64,000 nt of DNA from Drechslerella dactyloides (lineage: Eukaryota > Ascomycota > Orbiliomycetes > Orbiliales > Orbiliaceae): contig JAGTWJ010000017.1 in the NCBI GenBank assembly GCA_020064725.1, forward strand, positions 496,001-560,000. The letters are read 5' to 3'. This document shows, piece after piece, positions 12,592 to 24,843 of the stretch. Made by a program: the position numbers and the translations under genes. The notes beneath the pieces were generated by a model. It had not been told where the DNA came from and made no database searches. It was given only the letters and a program-made list of their open reading frames with translations. Numbering within the stretch: the first letter of the stretch is position 1; every line of letters starts with the position of its first letter.

Positions 12592-13393
12592 CTGTCTTTT
12601 CTCTCTGAAAGCCGCTTGATAGCCGGTCATCATTGACAACATTTGACTCGTGCTGCTACGGCTTATTGCAGAAACTTACGATTGAGAGAAGTCTGCGGTT
12701 TTTCTTTTATAAGAATTTGCATAGCCAGGCGTCTATAGGATAACTAACCGGAATATTGACATTAAAAGGCGTGACGCATGTTTTTTCGATTCTTTTTTTT
12801 TTTCGCCATAGCTAGGACACATCATCCTGCTTCTCCTCCGTTCCTCCTTTTATTCTTACTCACCATCGTACGCTTGATTTTCATTCTTCTTTCGGTGCAT
12901 GGTTCTATATTCTCTCCTATACTATCCCTCCTCTCTATTGTCAGATACTACAAGTGCATGACAGTCTATAGGAAGATTCAATACAACTTTGAATCCCGCA
13001 TTTTTGCAGGGATATCTCTTACTCTTTCACAAATTCTACGCTGGTTTTCTCTTTCAATGTGTTTTTCTATTCGGAATTTTTTTCCCGATTTTGTGTAGCC
13101 TCGATGCCAGGCGCTGTAACAGCTGGCATCGAGGCTAGATTTTGTGGGCAGGAGATGAACGACTATGCATGCATACATTTAATGAATGTATGCGACCAAT
13201 CTGTAAGCCCACCTAGCTAGCATACAGAGACAAACTAACAGCTGATAAAAGACGGACTTCGAGTTGTGCACGAAAGGCCACATGCAGGCATACATGCATC
13301 CACCGGCAAGCTCGCTCGAATTTGCGATCAATCAATGCGTCAACCGATGCTTTAAAATCAACCAACGGCTCAACGAATCAGCGGATCGATCTA
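12592..13393. other. Convergent intergenic region
   Basis: This separates the 3' ends of the convergent genes ending at 12591 (+) and 13394 (-). It is T-rich on the + strand and contains the hairpin at 13096-13137, plus a smaller 9-bp stem (GCATACATT / AATGTATGC) near 13170-13192. The open frame at 12778-13098 is a low-complexity T-rich run, not a credible protein. Confidence 0.6.
13096..13137. repeat. Hairpin between convergent genes
   Basis: TAGCCTCGATGCCAG and its exact reverse complement CTGGCATCGAGGCTA are separated by 12 nt, giving a perfect 15-bp stem. It sits about 500 bp past one stop codon and 260 bp past the other. It could act in RNA 3'-end formation for either gene, or be a repeat footprint. 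No U-tract follows. Confidence 0.75.
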
Positions 13394-14286
13394 TCACTTA
13401 TCCATATCGTAATCCTCGTCGATATCCCGTCGAGCTTGGCGTGGGGTGATGTCCGGATCCTCCTCTCTGGCCTCATCCTTCTTACTCTCCTTTTGGGCAC
13501 TGGCAATATCACTGCCATCCACGGAGCTCTCGTAGTCGCATGGCTCGCAGTCGCTAACATAGCCGAGTGATTCGTCGTCGCGGAGGCCGTTAGGGGTACC
13601 GTCCATACCGGGGACCAGGCTTTTGATATCACCAAACATGGTGCTCAGGTAGACCATAATCTCGGCGTTGGACAGCTGCGGCTCGCCGCTGGACGGAGTG
13701 CAGGTGCCGCTTGCGAGAGATTTACCCTCGCTGGCGATGGTACGGTTGATATCGATACTGCTCTTGCTGACGACGGATGGGTCCGACAGGTCGTTTTCCC
13801 GCGAATGGAGTTTTGGCCGTTGCTGCTTAAGCTTCTGGGATTGCAGGAGGGCGAGCATCTGGTCGTCGTCGGAACCGAAGTAGTCCAGGATCTGCTGGAA
13901 GAGGTGCGTGGGGGTTGGTGCATCGGGGCACTCGGCGGCGCGGGCTAGCATGAGACGGATGGTGGAGAAGGGAGTATTTTGGTCAAAGATCTCTTCGGCT
14001 CGAGCCTCGCGGAGGTGGGCCCGCTGGCTGTCGGTGAGAGAGCCGGTGAGAGAGGCGAAGGTGTGCTTCTCGGCAAGCGTTGGGCTGGCGCCGGTGATGT
14101 TGGCGCCTTTGAAGCTTTCGGAGAGGGAGGTCTTCCCCAGCTGGATACGCATGGCGTCCGTCGGTGAGGGCTGGAGGCGAGTGTGGAGTGCACTGTTAGC
14201 TGGAGTATACATACACCTGGATGGGAGTACATGGGTCGTGACTCAACGCCCACGATCATGAATGTACTTACCGGACTGGATGACAT
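13394..14286 (-). CDS. Acidic protein of unknown function
   Basis: A 5-codon first exon (14286-14272, MSSSP) is followed by a 101-nt GTAAGT...CCTCCAG intron and a long second exon (14170-13394), giving about 263 residues. The acceptor was chosen because it keeps the long frame open. Starting instead at the internal Met (MRIQLGKTS) would skip the small exon. The body has helical segments (DSQRAHLREARAEEIF, PFSTIRLMLARAAE, LFQQILDYFGSDDDQMLALL). It ends in a strongly acidic tail with DYES, DITPRQARRD and DEDYDMD. No signal peptide, membrane segment or named domain is visible. It is convergent with the His/Ser-rich gene. The composition suggests a soluble, possibly nuclear or regulatory protein, which is inference only. 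Confidence 0.72.
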
Positions 14287-16488
14287 GGCTGCGATGGAGC
14301 TGGCTCTTGAGGCTAAACGGGGAGTTATCTAGATTCAAGTCGATATCCTGCGATCCTTCATGAATTCATACCGGTGTGGAATGATTGATAGGTTGACTGG
14401 TGGTGCGACATGTGCCGTGCTAGCTGTGGTATGAAGGTGGTGCCTGCTGCGCTGGTGTAGTGAGGGGGTTGATTAGCAACAGGAAAGAAGGACACACACA
14501 TGACTACACTCACTACTAAATGAATATTTATCTATGTGGCAAGTGTTAATAAATACGTCTAGAGCGCAGTTCAGACGGAGATCAAGGATATCGATCTCAG
14601 ATCAACACGGTTCGATGTTGCATTTTGAGCACGCACGCCAGTGGATCCCGCAGGAATGAGGGCGTTTCTAGCTGTAATGTGAGCGATATACGTATGTTGA
14701 GACGCGCTTGGATTATAGGCATATACGCGGTGTCAATCGATTATATGCTAGTACGTATACTCTGACACACTAGCTGGGAACCCGGCCGTGCATGTGGATC
14801 CACGGGGCTTCTCTGGGCACACCATTGTGTCGGAATTACGTAAATTAACTTGGTCCCGAACGCGTTAACGGATAGCCCTGAGACGTCTAGACCAGCCGAG
14901 CAGATACAGCAATAAAGCTTATTGCATGCGCATACATGTATATTGCGAGAAGTCGACGCACATAGAAGCCTACGCAACGATTCTAACATCTGGCAACAAT
15001 GTTCATTCGATAGCCTGAGCTGCTTAAGATTCCGGGTGAATTGGTTGTCTTTCTGACGCGGTTCGGACTGCTCAGCTCTGCACGGGCTCGCCTGAGTGAG
15101 CAGGTATCACCCGGCCGATACTATTAATATTTTACCCCGAATAATTGCAGGAGAAACTTATGCCGGCGATGTTGCGCCTGCGAGCCAACCAACATGTGCT
15201 CCTATGCCTATAAGCCACCGTCGATCGACGACATCCGCAACCTACACACATGCGCGAATATCGCGACAGTTTCTGTATCAAGTACACGTTTTCTGCTGAA
15301 CCGCTGAGTATGAACATCCGGAAGACTCTAAACAGCCTCATGGAGGCGTTGTTCGGAAAGCTTTGGAACTTAGACGACATGATGGCTGCCTATGACCCCT
15401 CCGCCCGCCACCCGGCGGTGAGAGAATGGTCCTTCTCAATTGTATCGTGTAGGAGTTATCACTGTTTGTTAGGAAGTGTTTGCAGAGCGTGGAGCAAAAG
15501 AAGTGAGTACGGCGCCAAAGTCGTAGGGATCGATCGGACGAACGGGTCGGATCGGCGGGTTCTTGGTATGGATGCGGATAGGGCACTCTTTGGTTCAACA
15601 TACCCATTGCGTATTATCACCAATTCTTTTGGGTATCTCGCTACACTTCGCTTCACTGCATGCTTGTATGAAATTCGTCCAGATCAAGACGCCTGGTGAC
15701 CAAACGGATTTGTCTTACCGAACGTATCCGGTTTGGTGAGCCAGCACCCGTCTCGCTTCTAGACTATTACAATATACACTAATATTCGGAGCCAAGGTTG
15801 GTGGCACAATATGTTGAAGTGAACTAAGCGTTGCTGTTGCATTTCGTGAATTCAAGCGCCGTCGACACGCCAAAATGGTACCTCAGGACCAAGCATTGGC
15901 GCTCCATTGGCAGGCCTTTGGCGTGCGGGGTTCACAAACTACAGGATCGATACCACTGCAGTACCGCTTACGCCGGATATTTACAAGGAGACCAGTCAGT
16001 CGACATTGAGTCGTTGGGCGGAGTTAGCGAGGTTCCGTCTGTTTGCGCTCGCGTCGCCCCGCCAAACCGGGCAAGCGAAGCTTCGTCATCTTCCGCATAT
16101 AGCATTGAAACGTGAGCATTTACGGAGCTGTGGAGAAGCTGCTTCGGTGGCTTTTAGATCTGTGATCTTGAGGTTAAGTTCCATCTGGACAGGATCCTCA
16201 TATTTCCTTCTCCTTTTCGATTCCATTGTGGTAGGTTCACGATCTCGAGAGCTTGTGCTGCAACCTAACGTCATCCAACGCATTTTGAATATCTAGTAGC
16301 CCCGCTGTCACAGAGCAGCATTAGATTAGGTTACATCTCAGGCAAGTACGCATCTTGACTCTCAATACACTCTCCCGGTACGCGGGGTATACGCCCATCC
16401 TGAGCCCCTAATATCGGGCCCCCTATCGATCGAAGCTGGTGACCGTAACGCTGACTCTATCTTTATCAGAACTTACCCCGCCGTCGTG
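14287..16488. other. Intergenic stretch
   Basis: The 5' flank of the acidic gene and the upstream region of the phospholipase C gene. Open frames, for example 15250-15699 (+), overlap one another on both strands and show no domain. No RNA gene was found. Confidence 0.5.
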
Positions 16489-18287
16489 ATGGCCACAGTC
16501 GACCCCGCCGCCCAGGTCGGCGGCGGCATCTCCTCCACCAAGCAGGCGCTTACACCCCTCAAAGTCACCTCCGAGGCCCTCCTCAGCGAGCTCAAGGCCA
16601 TCTACGAATACCGCAGCAAAGATGTCTCCTTCGAAAAGTTCGTCGAGGAATTCTGCGCGCCTGACAGGAACGCCATCCTCCCACCGCCCGCCACGGACCT
16701 CAATCACTCCCTGACGTCCTACTTCATCTCTTCCAGCCACAACACCTACCTGACCGACCACCAGCTGTACGGCAGTTCCTCCACCGAAGGCTACGTCAAT
16801 GTCCTCAGTCGCGCGTGTCGCTGTGTCGAAATCGACGTCTGGGACGGCGACGACGGTGAGCCAAAGGTCGATCACGGCTGGACCCTGACCAAGGATATCA
16901 AATTCAAGGAAGCCTGTGAGGCTATAGCCGAACACGCCTTCGTAGCCTCCGACTTGCCTATCATCGTCAGCCTCGAATGCCATGCCGGCATGGAGCAGCA
17001 GGAAAAGATGGTGAAGATCATGAAGACCGCGTGGAAGGACACACTCCTCCTCGGCGAACTACCTGGGTGGAATGTAGCGGAGAAGGGCCTACCACCCCCC
17101 GGGCTCCTGAAGAACAAAATCCTCGTCAAGGTGAGCCCCATACCCTGAACATATAGCCCCCAGCATCACCCTCCTGAGCTATTGCATGCACATACACATA
17201 CGAACCCCCTCCCTATACGTGGCGTGGCAGCAGTAGCAGTACCAGTGATGCCTAATACATAGCCTCACGCTTCCACGCTTTGGGCCTCCCGTACTCAAAG
17301 ACAATCTTCAAACAGGTCAAGTACCTCCCACCAGACGCCCAACCCGGCGGCCCCGCCTCCCAAATGCAGTCTCTCTCGGAGCAGACGAAATCCCTCGCCC
17401 TGACTCCTACCGCGTCCAACACTGCCGATGACGACGAAGAAGACCTCTCCGATACACCAAACAAAGAGAAGACCCCCAAGGTCAGAATCAGCGCCGCTCT
17501 CTCTGCCCTCGGCGTGTACGCCTCGGCCATGAAGTTCACCGAATCCTTCTCCGATGCCGTCTCCCGCCGGCCCAACCACGTCTTCAGCTTCAGCGAGAAG
17601 AAATTCAACGCCCTCCACGAAGCCCAAGCCGACGCCCTCTTCCAACACAACCGCCACTTCCTCACCCGTGTCTACCCGCACGGCCTGCGCGTCTCCTCCT
17701 CGAATCTCGACCCGCATGACTTCTGGCGTCGCGGCGCACAGCTCGTCGCCCTCAATTGGCAAAAAGTCGACCGCGGCATGATGTTCAACGAGGCCATGTT
17801 CGCCGGTACCGGCGGCTACGTACTCAAGCCACAGTCGCATCTGCCGAACCTCCAGTCCGCCATTGCAATGAAGGATCTCGAAAAGATAATCGACATGCAG
17901 GTCAGCGTGCTCGCTGCCCAGGACCTCCCGCTGCCAGAGGGCGATACCAAGCCGTCGGGCTTCCACCCCTACGTCAAGTGCATCGTGCACGTCTCCCAGC
18001 TCGTCAAATACAAGGGCAAGACAAAACCGGGCAAAGGCATCGACTACGCATGGGGTGCAACAAAGGGCGCAATGAGCTTCAAGAACATGCGCAATGTCAT
18101 CGAGGAACTCACATTCGTCCGCTTCAAGATCTACGACGACGAACTCGGCAAGGATAGCAAGGCGGCCTGGGCGTGCGTGCGGCTCGACCGGCTGAATACC
18201 GGTTACGGCTTGCTCAGGATGTTTGATATGAAGGGCAACAGGACGGACGGCGTGCTGCTGATCAGTGTTGACAAGGCAGCGCATTAA
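16489..18287 (+). CDS. Phosphoinositide phospholipase C
   Basis: Eukaryotic PI-PLC hydrolyses phosphatidylinositol 4,5-bisphosphate to diacylglycerol and inositol trisphosphate at membranes, in calcium signalling. Two exons (16489-17130 and 17316-18287, 185-nt intron, phase 0) encode 537 residues. The X box has SSSHNTYLTD with catalytic His84, EIDVWDG with calcium ligands Glu114 and Asp116, HGWTLT with His129, and SLE with Glu163. The Y box follows an acidic, low-complexity X-Y linker: RVYPHGLRVSSSN (about 332-344), FWRRGAQLVALNWQ (350-363) and GGYVLKP (380-386). A C2 domain runs from about 402 to the end. The N-terminus is short, with no PH domain and no complete EF-hands, as in the short fungal PLCs and unlike yeast Plc1. 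All core catalytic residues are present, so it should be active. An upstream in-phase GTG adjoins the ATG; the ATG is the start chosen here. Confidence 0.96.
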
Positions 18288-21200
18288 CAGAACACACGCC
18301 TACATGCATGAATCGGTTCCGCGGTGCTGAAGTGCAAACTGGGATATACCGTCTATGTCTATCTGTCGTTTTATATCGCACCTAAATATGTTTCTGAATT
18401 ATATCCGCTAGCAGGATTTGCTTGCATGCATGCATACGTACATGAGTAAGCACATGTGTCGATGTTTAGTTGTTTCCAAAAAATATACGACGTACCTACG
18501 TACAATTCGAAACGAGAATTCAATTGCGTAGGCTGCGCGCGTGAAAACCACACATATATACCGCATTCTTCTGTGAGAAGAAATTAGATATATATTTGAG
18601 ACAGTGCCGCCGCTGTGTAGTCTTGAACCGTCTCATTAAAACTGCAGATATCGATAGGTATCGTATTGTCATCCGTACACGGTCATATGTATATTAGGTA
18701 TATATATCTACGCCGGTTCACACCCCTATAAAGTAAATAATGTTGCACAGAGGTCCAGACGGGCACTGTCCCGCCATCTGGGTCGCAATCCACGACGATT
18801 GTCAGCTTAGCGAGCAGCGTAGGTCTGTATTGAGAGGCGTGCGAGATTGAACGAGGTCAACTAGCGAGATCGAGGTGACAAGTCGGCTCCAGAATGTTCG
18901 AATATGAATACGAACCCTCTGACATATATCAATGTTCGTATATGATCTACGAGATGTCATCCAGGTTATTACCCGGATAATTACACAATTCCTGACTGGC
19001 CAGATCTGCGGAAGGCTCGAGCCCTTATGGCTTTATACAACATTTACGTATCGCTGGAGTTGTGGCTAAATTACTGGAGCGCGAGCTCATGCTCATCTGT
19101 TCACCAAATACAATCTAACTAGGTCAATGTTTTCATTCATGAAAGATTTAATATGGATCTAGTTAATTTGATTCTTTCTACGGAAGTACAACAGACACTC
19201 GGATAATATATATATCAATAAATAGGCTACCAACTACCGTATATTAGAATATTTCCCTAATATAATGTCAACAAGCTTCGTTATGATTGCGAACCCATGC
19301 TATGACTGGCTCAATGGAATGAATTTTGCTTAGGATATATATAGCTGACACTATAAGAAATTCGCCTGAAAGTGACGATAGTTCCAGCTCGCCTACTGAG
19401 CTTAGGAGCAGTAGGACTACCGGATACCGTACACACTGAGGTACCTAGAGATACGCATAGAGACTTTACAAGGCCACGGGGACGCTGACTCGAACCCCTT
19501 AATTGGACAGACTTGATTCAACACGGTGCCGATATGCAATTTAGCTTTTAGATCTTTGGTTACATTTAGGGTTGAGCGCAAAATGCATGCGTGGCAAGGT
19601 AACCTCAAGTCTACTGACAGGTCCAATGTTGCAATTTCACTCCCAATAGGGCCAATTGTGTAATCTTCTTGATCAGATCAGCTGTCTCCACGGTATGTAC
19701 GATAAAGGAGTCAGAGGGATTCCCATCCATGCCAACTAAGCTTTTTGCTTTGATATTACACGGAAGATTAATTGAAACAAATATAAGGGAAGTTGCATAA
19801 GTGCACTTTTGAAAAGACGAGCCATTTAGGATTGATGGTGGCCAAGATAACCTCGAACGCGAATAGATGTTTTGCCATTGCATCTTTGCTCGGCCGATAA
19901 TATATCGATACTGCAGCGGCTCACCAACCGGCGTTCGGGCCTCATCCACGCGTGAACTTGAGGATTCGAGATCAATTAATTTCGCCACACATGTACAATT
20001 TGGGCATGTGCACTGCGATCACGCGCCCGGGATACAGGCTGATATCCGTCGGACAAGCTCGGCCCTACCAGGGCCAGCTTCAGCTCTCCCTGCTGCAGCT
20101 CGGGCCCGGCTATACACGGTGGCACTAAGTTCGATCTTGTGCGTGAACTCACTAAAATTCTCTACGGATGCGGTTATTTTCCGCCCGATATCCCAATATA
20201 TATATATATATATATATATTAACAGCTAAGGCGTAGGAATGCAACTACATTGAAATTCGAGGCGGTCAACCGGCAGCCTAACTAGCGTGGTTATACAAAA
20301 CCCACATGATACTCGTGCCCGTGCTAACTGCTTGCAGCTTATCACTCTTCCAGAATGGACGGCAGACCTGCGACGTTATTGGCTCCGTCGACTGGAAATG
20401 CAATGCACAACGGCGATCTACGTCGGCGACAAAGATTAGGCGATTGGGATGCGATGCCGATACGACGACGACGACCTGTGCGTGAAGCTATCTCTCCGCG
20501 AAGCCAACCGCCCGCCGGCTTAGCTCGACGTGTTGGTAAGCGATGTGAGCGCATCCCTCCAAACTATCTAGGTGCTCATGTTAGCTTAGCTAGGCACCCT
20601 CGGGATCGATGATTGCATGCACGTATACGTTACTGCTACAACTGATATGACCCGAGCAGCGCAGCGGAGGCCGGAATCTGCTCCACGAAGCCGAACAAGC
20701 AAGCAACTTGATAAGAACTCGAATTCGAATTCATTGCTGAGTTCCAATTGACCGGGCGAATTAATCAAGGATCCAGCCGGTAAACAATAGCCGAGTTATA
20801 GTTTGGCCGGCCCCGGTTGGTGGTCCGCTGCCCGGGGCACAGCTTCCACTTGACACTCGATGAATGTTGAAAACGGGAAAGGTCTGACAAATACTTCAAG
20901 ATGCTTTAACTCATTTGAATCGATTCCAACAGTTGAAACCGCCCGGCAGATACCGGTCCAATGCTACGCATACGCAATGTCACGTAGGTTACCTCATTAC
21001 TAACTGCACGCTGATATCAATGGCACCCAACTCGTCGACACTAATCTGCCACCTGAGCGTACTCCCCACGCTAGCACCGGTAGTCTGACGACCAATTTTG
21101 CTGACTAGAGACTATCTAGATATCTTTAGAAACACGTCGATGCACGCCGCGAATTCGAAAGCTTCCTCCGCATGCATATGTGCGTGCGTGCGTGCATGCA

Positions 21201-24200
21201 GGTGGCACGATTTCCGTACGCGGTGCCCCCCAACATACGTATACACCTGTCAGAGCTAGTCCGCCGTGTCCACTCGGCGCTCTATGAATACTAGCTCGAC
21301 AAATTCGAAGGGGAACTCACTCTTCGCACGTGTAGATGCATGCCAAAACGAGCCGATATACATGTACGTACTTCGCGACCCACATCGATGGAAGCAGTGG
21401 TCTCGTTAGTCGATAGGGTCGACAGTGGGGACGATTTCGATGCTGCCTTGCCAGTCACCCTGCAGCCACTGCTCCACCGTACATATGCCCACATCGCATC
21501 GTGCCAGAAAATAGAAGTGCTGGATGCAGCAGAGCCGCGACCCACCCTCTGTCAGGACAGAGACAAGATTGAAGAGGGCGATGGCATTGAACGGAAAGCG
21601 GTGCCGGGGGCAAATTCCGCGAATTCGTCTGGACTTTCCCGCCGCACTGCCCAGGCTGATTTCTTGCCTGGGCATGCTGGGGGGCATAGCCTCCACCATT
21701 TCCCGTCCTATTCACCCGCTCGTCGCCCCGGTGTTCATCCCCCTGGACGTTTTAAGCCTCAGGTTTCAAGCACTCTGATTGGCCGCTTCCGAGGTTTCTG
21801 CTGCAGCTATCGCAAGTGAGAGAATGCAACGGCACCGAGCCTAGACGCCGAACTGCCTCGCTATGCCATGTCTAGCTCCTAACGACATCCGAACAGTTCC
21901 CAACCAGGTGCATGCGCATGCCTGCCTGCCCGTATCGGACGGTAAACCGCCTCGCAACCACGTCGTCTCGGATGGTGTTACGTTTCTGATCCTTCGCTTT
22001 GCTTCACGGGCGGGTCCCGGTCGCCAGGGAGCGAAATCAAGGAAGCGGACGGCAGGGCAGTCGAGCATGGACCACGTACGTACGTAATCACTGTAGTCCA
22101 CCAGAACAGTCGCCAGGCATCCGCTATTCCGGTATGTACTAGGTTTAACGTTTATTTGGGATCTAGCTTGCTAACGTCGTCGATTGGAGCTCCATGTCGA
22201 GGTCCTTTTTGAGAATGACTGTTGGTTTTCTCCATCCCAATGAGGTATTGGACGCTAGTGCAGACTGCGTTTTTTCGCGTTCTTCCTCTACATTCAGCGA
22301 CGGGACCCACCCGGCTGCAAGGAGACCGACGACTTGGCTTCCTGGCTTATTCATCGCGCAGCTGTCGCGGAGTTTTTGTGGTGCGCCAGGGTGCAGGTAG
22401 GTGGCGTTTGAACTTAGCACTCCTAGTTCATGTTAGCTTCTTTGTCGAGGTTCTTACAAATACTATGACCAGCTTCAGGGTCGAATGACGTTGTCCTCAT
22501 CCCAATTGAGAGAATTGATACTTCTAATGAATGGCTATTCTTCCGTTGTTGAATCGCATATTCTGTTTTCAACAGCTGCAGCTCGCTCGCGCAGGCGAAA
22601 TGGCTCCTTCATCCAGAACCGTACTCGCATCCCGGGGCGGGGATGAATATTGCATTTCGCACAGGCGTCGATGCATCTACATCGAACGTAACGTAACACC
22701 GACCAAACCGATCCTCAAACGTACGTAAGAAGGGACACAGCAGCGTTCATCCCTCCATCAGCCATCAACCCCACGCTATGCAGCCAAAAATTCCATGCAG
22801 ACAGGCGGTTATGATGCGTGTCGACCCTACCGTATTTCAGCCATTCCATCTCCGGACATATCTCGCGAGAGGCAGTGTCCGAAAACGCAGGATTTAAATT
22901 ACGTCGAATCGATCAGAAGAAAGCTTCTCCCGGCCGTCCGCCTGGTGTCATGGCAGGGCTCCACCCCGCCCGTAGCGCGATTCCGACAACAGCAGCCAGT
23001 GCGCCGGCAGCAACTAAAATCCCTTGCTTGATCGTCCGCTAGCTCGGTCATCGGTACATGGCCTCCGCAGTAAATGTTGGTGTGAATAGACTAGTGATCT
23101 CTCAATGACTGTGCGTGCGCCAGTACATACATACTTACATACGCCTCCACCATTGCATTGCATCCGCAGCCAATTACACAAAATTACCTGGAGAGGTGGA
23201 CGTCAACCTTGTACCGTGTATATGCACGTCGGTCCCGAATTTCATTCATTCGTGCCTGCAATTTATCGCTCGATAACCATTGTTTGTTCATTCGCTCGCT
23301 CGCTCGCTTGGGGGACATTGCATCAACTGGATTCAGCCCCGCCTGGGACATGCATTCCCCAGAAGCACCTCCGTACGTCCTTTGTACTATCCCAAGCTGC
23401 ATCCAGTGCCTTGGAAGATCGCTACCGTGATCGATGGCTTGTGTTCTTGACTCAGGCGGCGAGACACGACGTCTGCCCCCCTTCGTGGCGTGCTGCAGCT
23501 TAGCGAGGGCGGGCACCTGAACGAATATTCGAATGAAGGGACGGATGAATGAATGAATGGATAATGAATGCAACTGAACACTTGCCCGCCACGGCCGCCT
23601 CCTCGAGCTAGCTACCCGCCCTTGCTCACAGCCCACTGGCTCCGCGGCGCACGGGAAAGCAAGAAAAGTTCACATTTTAAAAGGATCTGCTACCACCACG
23701 ATGACATGATACCTAGCTGGCGGCGCGATCAGGTAATCAGGATGGTGAGCTCGCGGCGTCGTGCGGCGTGATTGAAGGTGTTGGTGCCGTCAGGGATCCC
23801 GTTCAGCTTTGAACGCCATCGTGGCAAAGAACAGCAGCTGAAAATCTACAGTACTCCGTACTTCGTACATGCTTGTAAGTTGGAAAATGGAGGGATGGAG
23901 GGATGGCTGGCAGGATAAAGAACAGGTCCGTACTACCCGGGAGGTACAGCTGAGTTTGTAGCTCGCAGGCTCGTCGGCTTAAGCTTGCATGGCGAACCAG
24001 CGCTGCGCGGGTGGGAGCCGATCCAAAGAGCCTCATTTTGCGGTTTTGGCGGGCGGTGAGCGAACGAACAAACGAACGGAGTCGACAGAGAGAACCCGTG
24101 CGGATGCATGCATGCATACCATTCCGGAGATACAGGTTACTCACGTATGATGCGTATGTACTAATCCGCGAGTATTCAGACATGTATGGAAGGATATTTT

Positions 24201-24843
24201 TTTACCACTATTTTCTCGAGAGTTAGGTACAAACAAGCGTTCTTTTCTCTTCAAGATTATTCATTGCAAAAGCAGGTAAATGCATGCTGCGCTGGGCAAG
24301 GAGACTTCCCGCCCGATAAGTTGCGCCCCATAACGTTAAGAAAAGTAAAAGCGAGTCCACCAGTTTTTTTCGGCTCTCGTCCAAAATTACACATTCCCAA
24401 GCACGTCCAATGTCCCGTATATCCTGTAATCCCGATATAAATGAAAACCCGTCCGATAAATAATAATAAGGAATATTAAATCTCAGTGCGCTGCGAGTGA
24501 GGTGAAAAGCAGGACAGAAATTCGAAATTTGTATGCATCGCCTATGCATGCTGAACAGTGTCACAAACTCATGAAAGGACAACCCGAAACAGCCGAACGA
24601 AACCCATATAAACACATATAGACACAAAACCACAAGGAAATTCGTAATGATATCCATGAATGCACAAACAAATATATGTATACGATGTCGTAAAGAAGTG
24701 GCGCCGTGATCCATGAAGAAAAGCCCAAAGGATTTTTTTGAGTGAAAAAGAAACGAGCAGTGAGAGAATTAAGACGTAGGGTGTGGGAAGAAGAAAGGTC
24801 AACACCGTATCCACAAGACAACATAGGCAGAAGGAGCGGCGGT
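18288..24843. other. Long gene-free stretch with simple repeats
   Basis: No protein-coding gene or RNA gene could be supported in 6.5 kb. The stretch has many simple-sequence tracts: (AT)n at 20196-20219, TGCG/TGCA runs near 21180, CTCG runs near 23290, GAAT runs near 23540, and CATG-rich runs near 18425 and 24105. Open frames such as 19611-19988 (-) and 21340-21819 (+) have no domain and overlap others on both strands. Confidence 0.55.
20196..20219. repeat. (AT)n microsatellite
   Basis: About twelve AT units in an uninterrupted run, inside the long gene-free stretch. Confidence 0.95.

Noticed and set aside
12778..13098. 106-codon hydrophobic frame
   Set aside because: T-rich low-complexity DNA that yields Phe/Leu runs in several frames. 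No gene-like composition.
16423..16983. 186-codon Gly/Val-rich frame on the minus strand
   Set aside because: Antisense shadow of the X-domain exon of phospholipase C.
17295..18284. 329-codon frame on the minus strand
   Set aside because: It lies antisense to the second exon of phospholipase C, whose Y and C2 domains are unmistakable. The frame is a shadow of the GC-rich third codon positions.
19485..19515. Possible tRNA T-arm (GGGGTTCGAGTC, minus strand)
   Set aside because: No matching cloverleaf around it.
19611..19988. 125-codon frame considered as a transposase relic
   Set aside because: No catalytic motif or repeat boundary could be identified.
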